The position numbers and the translations under genes were made by a program. Shown here piece after piece: positions 55,911-64,000 of a DNA stretch of 64,000 nt (position 1 is its first letter; the number at the start of each line of letters is the position of its first letter). This DNA comes from Alentia gelatinosa (taxonomy: Eukaryota; Annelida; Polychaeta; Phyllodocida; Polynoidae). The stretch lies in NCBI GenBank assembly GCA_950022655.1, contig OX465584.1, positions 43,630,723 through 43,694,722 of the forward strand, given 5' to 3'. Below the pieces are notes generated by a model. The model did no database searches and was not told the DNA's origin. It saw nothing but the letters and a program-made list of their open reading frames with translations.

Positions 55911-58240
55911 TCATACCAATAGCCAATGCAGAGCTATGAAACTTTCATAATAGTCAAAAAGAGCCAAAGCATAGCTATGAAAGTTCAGTTTGCCAAATAA
56001 GGAGACATGGAACAAGTCGAGGCAGCCTGACCCCCCTGCGACAGAACGAGGCGGTGTAGGTGGACAAGTTGGCGACGCCCCATTGAGATAACAGCAGACA
56101 AAGAATATTTGTAAACTGAGCCCCTGTAAACTAGACTCCCGGCTTAATGACAAACATGGGGTCCAGACCTTAGCTCCAGACAGATAGTTCCCAACGGCCC
56201 CTAGGGAACTGAGATTATTCACTAAAGACTGCACGAAGAGGCAGGTTCCCAGAACCATAGAAGGCGTAAGGGAGGCCACTTGGGTAGCCGCAAACTGTTG
56301 GTAGACGTTCACTTGGGACTCCCTGTTCCAAAGTGTAGAGGAGGCCAGGGAGGACAAGAAGGACCTGATCATCTGTATGTAGACGTGTTGATGCACACCT
56401 AGAAATTCACAGACCCTCATTGAATAACTCAATCATGTCAGGCCAGACCACGACCTGTGTGGGAAAACGTCTGCTGGCCAAAGATATGTCGGCATCCAGG
56501 AGGGCCCCTTGTAGCCATACCTGATGGGCTCACTGAGCTACAAAACTCTTTCATGCTTGCCCAGGACCACGCAACAGGCCCCCTCCTGCTGCGTTATCAA
56601 GACAAAAGTCCATCTCATGTGAGCATCCTTCCATAAGAAGTGAGCCGCAAACACAACCGCCAGAGTGCCCCTACGAAGAAGAGAGACCTGCATGTGTCTG
56701 TCCTCAGTGTTCCAGATCCAGGCTATGGCCTTCCTGCGAGCTCAAGCATGACCTGGGACCTGTTTCAGTAGTTTCGTGACATGTCTAGATGGTGTCTGTG
56801 ACACCATATGGACAGATCAACACAAGTCGCGGCACATAGGACAAGACAGACCCCAAACAGGGTGTGTCTGGTTTCAAATGTATTAGACAATTTCACTCAC
56901 TTCTCTTTGGAATAAAGCAATGAAACTTTAGCACGAGTAAGGGATACATGTCACCTATAATCATCCCAAATATGAAGAAGATTGGCTGCTCCGATCCACT
57001 GATATTTGACATCAACTGTGACATGCGTTTTGAAACCAGACAAAATATTTTCCGCTGTTGCTTGCACTGTTGGTGCCCCTGTTGATGTCTGTCTAGGCCT
57101 AATGTCACAAAACTACTGAAACAGGTCCCTGGTGACCTATCCTGACTACCAGTGAGACTCGTGTTGCTGTCAGAACCTTGAAGAGATGATCCATAAGCAG
57201 TGTAACGAACACAGTGCGCAATGCAAATAATCTTACCAAGTAATGATTTGATATCCCGTAGGCTGGCCTAGCCTCTGTGGCGCCAAGCGCCGCATGTGTC
57301 GACAACGTCTTCTAATTTCTCTGTAGGGATGACAACCTGCCTGACGACAGTTTCAATAGTAAAGCCCAACCACGTGAGGCACGTGGTGGGCGAAAAACAT
57401 TTGTTCAGAGCTAGCTGAGAACCCAAAACTTCTGTCAGGTCTAGGAACATTTTGTAGTCCGGATCTGTGTTTTCATGTGAGTCAGCTACTCCCGCATTGT
57501 CCTTAACATTTAAACCACAGCATTGGCCGTTCTCTGACAAGCTATCAAGGAAGAACGGCCGCCAAAAGCCGGGCAACGGTCGACATAATACAGGTCGTTG
57601 ATGTTAAAACACATAAACAGCATATCCGCTGGATCCAAAAGCAATTGACAGTAGTCACAGCTCACATCTCCTGACCAGAGCCACGCCCCATCACAGAATC
57701 TCTCAACCTCTGCCAGGAGAGTGCCTATTGTAGGGAGGGTATATTTCACTGGTTGTCCAAAATAAATCCCCCGGGTATACCGTTGTTCACAAAGTCCTCC
57801 GAGGATACGACAGATCCATGATAACTTGCTGTTCATCAGAATCCTTTTTCACCTATGTAATCAATGGAAAAACTTGAGTTTTGGCTTCAAACGCAAGAGA
57901 TAAAACGGGCCTAACAGCGTTTGAAATGACAGCTCCCTCCGTACAAAGACGTCCAGATCATGTGGTCAGACCCGCACACTATGGTGGTTGTGGTAGGTAG
58001 GGATCGGCCAGAGTGAAGAATTAAACCCAATAGGCCAGCCATATTCCAAGAAAGCACACACCTCCCGGTCGGGGTAATCGCGAAGACGTTTTTCCCACTC
58101 CAGGACAATGAGTCCAGAAGCAACGGGCCTCTGGGCCCCACAACACATACGAACTTTGAACAGTAACACAATAATCCATGGCGACGTCTGGATTACAGGC
58201 CCAGAATTCGACAGAACACAGCGGTCTACACTTCACAGAA
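55911..58240 (-). pseudogene. Old DIRS/Ngaro-like RT and YR relic
   Basis: In order on the minus strand: LRDYPDREVCAFLEYGWPI (58.1 kb) and PIPTYHNHHS; then VKYTLPTIGTLLAEVERF and SGDVSCDYCQLLLDPADML with FGGRSSLIACQRTANAVV (RT fingers/palm, 57.8-57.5 kb); then KCFSPTTCLTWLGFTIE (57.4 kb). At 56.3-56.1 kb, QQFAATQVASLTP and LVNNLSSLGAVGNYLSGAKV resemble the core-binding domain of a tyrosine recombinase. The YVDD position reads VKDN, and frames shift repeatedly, so it is dead. A MITE interrupts it at 56,757-57,131. Confidence 0.6.
56757..57131. mobile_element. GGACCTGTTTCAGTAGTTT MITE within the DIRS relic
   Basis: Inverted ends ggacctgtttcagtagttt and aaactactgaaacaggtcc bound about 370 bp, with CTG on each side as a possible 3-bp duplication. 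It interrupts RT-like sequence and is therefore younger than the relic. The superfamily is not certain. Confidence 0.6.
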
Positions 58241-58463
58241 TACGGCGGTCAATTTCTACGCCAGTGAATACCGCCACCCTTTGCTTCCAATATTGTAGCC
58301 GAGGAAACCCTGGGTACCATGGTGATATTTGCTAAGTGCATATACAACATTATATAGTAACATGCATATAGGTAGGTTTCTTGAGGGTCACTTCAGAATA
58401 ACGCTCAGGACAAGTGCGTGATGCAACAGCTCGGGTGCAGTAATGAATGAGTTAAACTAGATA

Positions 58464-59006
58464 AAGCCATTTTCTACTGGCCTATGAAAACGGCACAAAT
58501 TGATTGAGCTTTTCTAAAAGTCGGTCGGAGGTGGCCAACAATTTCACGTCGTTGTCTAAGAATCGGCCCGGGTGCCATGTATAGGCCTGTTTCCATTGGC
58601 CTACGTAAAGGGAGTAGATTTTTTTCCTAATAGCCTATTTCCATCGGCCATCACAGATATACAGTCAGGAACCATCGACGGACCTTTAGCACTGCTGATG
58701 CAAAATGGAAATGGGAGAACACAAAAAATCTACACCTTGTTTGTCGGCCAATGGAGACGGGCCTTATGGCTTGCTTCTGCCGCACTTGACAGGTCCATAC
58801 ATAATAGTTCTCCGAAAGCAATGGCTTCCACTGGCAATTTTAAACCACTTTGATTTTGTCGCCTCGGAGGGTTAAGAAGTCGGTGGATGGCCTTATTGCA
58901 TAATCTATGCACAATTGATCGGTGAACACTTCTCTGTCTGTCTGTTTCACCGAGCTGGCGTTTGTGGTTCCCGACTGCAGATCGGTGGCGAATAGTCGGC
59001 CAGTGG
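58464..59006. mobile_element. Cluster of nested CCATTGGCC-type MITEs
   Basis: The clearest member runs 58,584-58,763 (ggcctgtttccattggccta to gtcggccaatggagacgggc). Partial copies flank it: agccattttctactggccta at 58,465 and tcggccagtggaaaat near 59,000. An internal tagcctatttccatcggcc at 58,632 marks yet another terminus. Shared inner words are agtcagg.acc.tcg and gtagattttttt. Confidence 0.6.
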
Positions 59007-59028
59007 AAAATTACTTATATTTGATGAG

Positions 59029-59412
59029 CTATGAAAACAATTCGTGTTTGTATATGTTAGGCATCTCTGGTTAATCAGACGTAAGTACACGGTATAGGTA
59101 TCAAACTTGAGAGGCTGGATTGACTTGTTTCAGGTGAATGAATTGACAACGTATACATATATGGACCAGATAAGTATTAGTTTTACACAGGTACAACGTG
59201 ATGAATATTAGATTGCATAGGCAAGATTTCTTTGTTTCAGGTAGAATATTCGACAAGCAATAAAGACAACTAGTCTTTGAATCTGTACACTTCCTTGGTT
59301 AATCAGATTTATATTGGAGAGGCTAAAACAGTTTGTTTCAGTTTGATTATTCGCCAAGTTATAAAAACAATTGATGTTCTTATTTCTACACATCTGTGGT
59401 TAATTACGTTTT
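59029..59412. repeat. Degenerate tandem repeat
   Basis: At least three diverged copies of a unit containing acttgtttcaggt, acaa.t.gt and ctggttaatcaga (near 59,077, 59,303 and 59,394). Spacing is irregular (about 90-230 bp). Confidence 0.5.
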
Positions 59413-61600
59413 TTGAGATCCGTTGATGATCTTCTGTAAGTCGACAATCACCCAACAATCCCATCCCCACTGGAGTCTCGATCTAGATCTTAATTTGCCA
59501 GCTGATTGACTGCAACCAGATTTAAGCGAACCAGTCGAAGATCTGATTCAGACTGGATTACCCTACAGCTTTCATCGGCGCATTAACTTTGATGATGTGT
59601 AGACTACAACGCAGGGTCATCAACTATCATGAATGATGAAATGGTCGTGTGTCGCAAAGTGTGTGAAGGTTGCACATAGGGTTTCAAAGGGGTTGATATA
59701 TCATCACTATATGTATGGTACGTGCACTGCCAGTGTGATTGATGTCAACGCCTATTGAGAGATGGCAAAACACCTTTCACAACTTTGCAAAGACACAACT
59801 CTTTCCTTCACCAAATCTCATAACATAATCTGCTATTACTTTACGGCATACCTCAACGTGAAATCATTATACATATCCAATGCATCCGATTTATTACAAA
59901 TATAGCCATTCAAAACTGGTGCTAGAATCACTAACGGGAATGTTAGTCTATAAGTATGCTTGGAAACAATCAGCTTACCAAGAGAGGCACACTTTACTCT
60001 ATCTATTTATGTTATCTTGATGGCCTAACGTTTGGGCTTGTGACAGACACAACTATAGAAATGTATACTGAATTACAGCCTCTGTTCATAGCATTAGGCC
60101 ATGGTCGTGGGATTGAGGGCACCGGTTTCCATATGATAGATCCCTTCAATATGGGGGCTGTCGGGCGGAGGGAGCAGTCGCCAAACGGCTGTCGCCGGGA
60201 TATATGGATGGATTACACGCGGCCTCTGGTCGATGGCGGTTCCGTGCTTGCATTGTCGGTTTGACGTAGAACAAGCCGGCATTTTTATGCCCTTTATTTA
60301 CAACCCTGCCTGGACATGTATGTTTGTGTCACTTTGATTCACGGTATACGGTATAGTGTGCAGGTAACATCCGCGTTCCGGTTTCACCAATACTAGATCG
60401 TGACTCTATAGTTATATATTTCCATGTTTCGATCGTCTTATGGTTCCATGTGTCGCTTCCCATGTGCTTTATATATTCAGGCCTTCTTAAACCATTCTTA
60501 TTGGTCCTGTTCTTGTTCTCTTCTTCTTCATTGTGCCTATATCTGGTTCTGCTCATTTCCTTTATGTTCTGCTTTATGTGTGCTCTGGGATGCAATTATA
60601 ACATCAAATAAACTTAATTTGCGTATCTCTAATATCAAACGCTATAGACTTGACATTGAATGTAATGACATTGATAAAATATCTACCAATCAGAGAGCAG
60701 TTAGAGTTACGGTGAAGTTTCATTCATCAAAGCAGCCTAGCAATAAAAGACACATTATAACATGAAATTTTGTTTGATGTTTCTTGGCCAATAAAGTAGG
60801 CAAAGTTTCGACCGTAGCATTAGATTGTTGCATGTTTTTTTAACCCGGCCCATTCCCCATGTCGTCAATAGTGAGGTATACCTTTATTTAGCTTGTTATA
60901 AAGTATGAATAAAACATTTGTACAAAACTTTTATATCACAAAACAATATCAGTCAATGTCACCAAGAGTGTTACATTTTATCAGATATGTTATACAGCTT
61001 GAACATATTACATCTAGAGGTCTGACAATATAAAAGATCACATGAAAGATTTCAGGTGCGAAACCAGCAAATCATCTTCTGCATGCAGGTCGCTATTTTC
61101 ATTCTGGTTGTGATTTGGTCCTTAGCAAGGCCTTTGACAAGGATTTATTTTCAGCGTATTTCTATTTATTGGTGCCATACCGTATCAATATTGTACTCCT
61201 GTATACTCAACTGATCGTTGATATACGGTGCCATTTGGTCTGAGTTGCCTGTTAACGGGTGCATCCTAACCTCTGGTGGGTCTAGGTCTGTTATCTATAT
61301 AATTCGGGTTCAGGGCTCAATGATACATAACAGGGTTAGTTTACACTGATGATGGAAATTATTTGTACTTGTCATACGATTTGTTTTTAGACATATTCTA
61401 AGGCAGTGATTTTGAAGTCGCTATAGTCTAGCAGTCAGAGCCTGGGTTGCATCCATATAGTATGTCTGCATAATCCAGGTATGGGAGGACTGCTGCTTCA
61501 TAAACAATTATACAAGGCAATTGATGTTGGAGAGATGCACGTTATTACTCGACTAGTAAGGCACGTGCATCACTTTTATAAGTATATATAAAGCTGTCAA
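59413..61600. other. No gene recognised
   Basis: Frames of about 100 codons at 59,956 and 60,424 on the plus strand show no motif and mixed hydrophobic/Cys composition. I do not call them genes. Confidence 0.35.
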
Positions 61601-61639
61601 TGGAGACGTAGAGTAAAGCGGGTTTCCACCAAAAAGGCT

Positions 61640-61850
61640 CTCCACAGGCAGGTTTTTACCCTCCAGCGAATGTTTGCCGCCAGGGCCTGCCGCCCAGCAG
61701 CCCCTAAGCCTCTAAATTCTCCAAGCTATTCCACCAAATCCACCCGCCGACGACCAACAGGCACACACACACTGCCCAGCGGGCGCCCAGCAAGTGTTTC
61801 CACCAAGCTTCATGGCAGGCCGGCCCGGGCTAGGCGATACACATGCAGCA
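61640..61850. repeat. GC-rich repeat related to 4.2 kb and 62.5 kb patches
   Basis: Contains gcctgccgcccagc, gcccagcgggcgcccag and ggcaggccggcccgggc. Similar GC-rich words recur at 62,470-62,700 and near 4,205. The plus-strand frame through it is Pro/Arg/Ser-rich, as expected from composition. Confidence 0.4.
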
Positions 61851-61869
61851 AGTTTGCTGCTGTCATCTG

Positions 61870-62400
61870 GTGGACGTTGGGCACATTAACATGATAACCG
61901 AGTTCCCTGTTCATCCGATGGGTGGTGTGCCGAGTGCTTCTCGATACACTATGCCACTCTGGATCTGTAAAGGCTACAAATCAAGCGGAGCAGTGTGCCA
62001 CCATGTTTTGATTTGTATGGGAGCACTGATAGCTCATAAAATAACTGCGAAATACTGCAGTCAACCGAACAATGAAGGTAAATAAAGATAAGCCTTGATG
62101 TCATGAATAGGTATAGCCGACTCAGGTGCAAAAATCACCCATCCATATTGATGGTGCCTCTTGCAGTGTTGGCAGCGTTCCGTCAATGCTGGTGCCGGCA
62201 AAGCTCACGGGTGCATCGCTCATCGATTTTCTGATAAATACTGCGGTTAATCAAATATCGAAGGTAAACAAAGATAAGCCTTAATGTTATAAATGTGTAT
62301 TGCACACTCTGGCGCTAGGATTCCCAGAGTACCCAAGCTGTCTCGTAGTTCAACACATCGCGGGTGTCCCCTGTTCAATGTTGACGGTGTGTCGTGGTAT
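61870..62400. repeat. Degenerate tandem array, unit about 190 bp
   Basis: aaataaagataagccttgatgt at about 62,078 recurs as aaacaaagataagccttaatgt at about 62,267, each preceded by aatactgc.gt.aa. Upstream and downstream segments share a gatgggtggtgtgc / ttgatggtgcctc / ttgacggtgtgtc block, giving two to three copies. Confidence 0.55.
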
Positions 62401-62742
62401 ATGCGGGCAAGTGGTCAACATGGATCCCGGCATTGCTCTCAGCATTGCTCTCAGCACCCCAGCCAGCTGGCCGGCCTGCACTGCAAAATCAATTTAAACA
62501 GTATTCCGCCGGCGGTAGTTTGTGGTAGGCATTTTACAAATTTGCACTCAAAACGCCCAGCAACCCGCCCGGCCTTCTCTGTGGTTCTCACTACATCTTG
62601 GTGGAACAGCTTTAAAATAGGCTATTGACCCTGGCCGGCCGGCGGCGACCACCAACCAGCCAGGCAACGCTTGCCAGCGACTGGGTTTTGGAGGCACAGG
62701 GAGGGGGATGGGGGGCCTGGTCATCTCTGGTGGCACCCTCAT

Positions 62743-64000
62743 CGTTTATTATTTTAATTTACATTATGTTATATGTCTCCTTATAGCAGTCTATGTGGTT
62801 AGATATGGTCACTTTTTGCCAGCATGTAGGTTAAACAGTGATTTATGGCCTTGGTAGTTAGTATGCCATAGCACACCCTCATCCTTTTGTACTACGTTTG
62901 AAAGTTGGGTATTAACTGGATTAGATGGGTGGGGCGATAAAAGAGTGGAGTTCTGTTGAATCACGGGGCGTGGTGATGTCTGGATGTGATTTTCAGGTTA
63001 ATTGCACATTGCATCTTTCTTCTACCACACCATAGATCGTCCATAAAGTAGACAAGGGGTGCGACATGTACGCTTTAGGAAGCATTAAAAGGTTGGTACG
63101 TTGCCATGTGACATTAGGTTCTAGCTTGATGAGGACCTGATAGCGTGTTCTTAATGGTGCTGACCCTCATGTAAGGTTTCCTTCCATACCAATCATAGGC
63201 GTTTGAACAAAACATTGAACAAACTTTTACCAAAATGAAAAAAGGGGCATCATTTATCGCGAAACATTTAATGCTGATAGGACCTGATGGCTATGACATA
63301 TCAAATCAGGTATTTTCATAACAGAATGTTTCTTAACTGAATTCAACACCCAAACGGCGAAGATGGCACTCTGATACAAAGAGGACCTTTATTAAAGCTA
63401 GATTATGATTAATAATAATGAATTATGAGGAAAGAAAGACAACAGCTGTGCCTTTTCTATCAGAAAGTGACAAAATGTGATTACATTTCGTTTTCATTTG
63501 TAGCCCACTACAAAAAGGTTTCTGCTATATGGTATGGAAACATAAGCTGGCCTACTGTGGTAGTGAATATATACAATATAGCCGTCCACCAGATGACAGC
63601 ACTGCCAATATAAACGGTAGTTTCACCACCAAGATCTGTCGTCAGTATCTGTGTGTGTGTCGTCAGGGATTCCTGTGTTTCTGCGTTAAAACTCACGGCG
63701 AGTGGGAGGAATCCATAAATGAAGGAACCATTATGAGTGCGTTCCTCAATATGGCACTGCAGTCCTAATTTAAACCGCTTGTGGATGTGTGCTTAATCAA
63801 CCTCCTATTCAGGTAAGACGAAAAAAGACAGAATGAGGACTAAGAAACGGAGACGCCATTCAGGTTTAATCATAGCGCTTTGAGCAAGGAGCAGACAACT
63901 GTACGCAGCACCGCCATTTTCAGATTGACCTAAGGATTGAAATAAACATATACCATATGTGAGTTCTTGATTTAGTTATTACCCTTGACATTACAAAATT
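62743..64000. other. No gene recognised
   Basis: Nothing supported. A minus-strand frame covering about 63,780-63,508 is open and Thr-rich but without a recognised domain. Confidence 0.35.

Noticed and set aside
1..64000. CRISPR array, operons, bacterial promoters or terminators
   Set aside because: No regularly spaced repeats or prokaryotic gene organisation; splice sites, SINEs and animal-type transposons show eukaryotic DNA.

Overview
This window looks like intergenic or intronic DNA from an invertebrate animal, most likely a marine one, and it is packed with transposable elements. Most of it is AT-rich, with long (AT)n microsatellites. It contains tyrosine-recombinase (YR) retrotransposon sequence, Crypton-like exons bounded by GT-AG splice sites, pogo-, Harbinger- and CACTA-type miniature elements, non-LTR reverse-transcriptase fragments and tRNA-derived SINE heads. 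No host protein gene, rRNA or ordinary tRNA could be supported. A species cannot be named from the sequence alone.

The centrepiece is a 5.4 kb element on the minus strand at 22,469-27,875. It has a Gag-like ORF, a reverse transcriptase/RNase H ORF and a tyrosine recombinase ORF, flanked by split direct repeats in the order A1-ORFs-B1-A2-B2. This is the architecture of Ngaro-type YR retrotransposons. The repeats are almost identical, so the insertion is young, but the reading frame changes between Gag and RT. A 426 bp relic at 6,822-7,247 has only the B-A repeat pair of a related family. A much older DIRS/Ngaro-like RT-YR relic lies at 55,911-58,240 and has a MITE inside it.

Region by region: 1-9.4 kb holds unassigned DNA, an (AT)n tract, nested TIR elements (2.6-3.9 kb), a TAA-flanked element (6.17-6.77 kb) and the solo YR repeat. 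9.4-20 kb is a dense MITE field, with a CACTG element inserted into another MITE at 10.08 kb and a cluster of TTA-flanked Harbinger-like MITEs at 12.3-14.8 and 19.0 kb. 20-22.4 kb has almost nothing recognisable. After the Ngaro element come a hammerhead-ribozyme-like motif (28.08 kb), a third CACTG copy (29.8 kb), Crypton-like exons on the minus strand (33-34 kb) and a plus-strand YR catalytic-domain fragment cut off by a fourth CACTG copy (35.4-36.8 kb), which itself holds a SINE. 36.8-49 kb has a SINE head, two pogo-like MITEs, a fold-back family and an endonuclease fragment. 49-52.4 kb holds broken non-LTR RT pieces. 54-64 kb contains the fifth CACTG copy, the old DIRS relic, a MITE cluster and degenerate tandem repeats.

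The genes do not form a pathway. The window is a record of successive insertions: elements with target-site duplications sit inside older elements, which gives a relative chronology.
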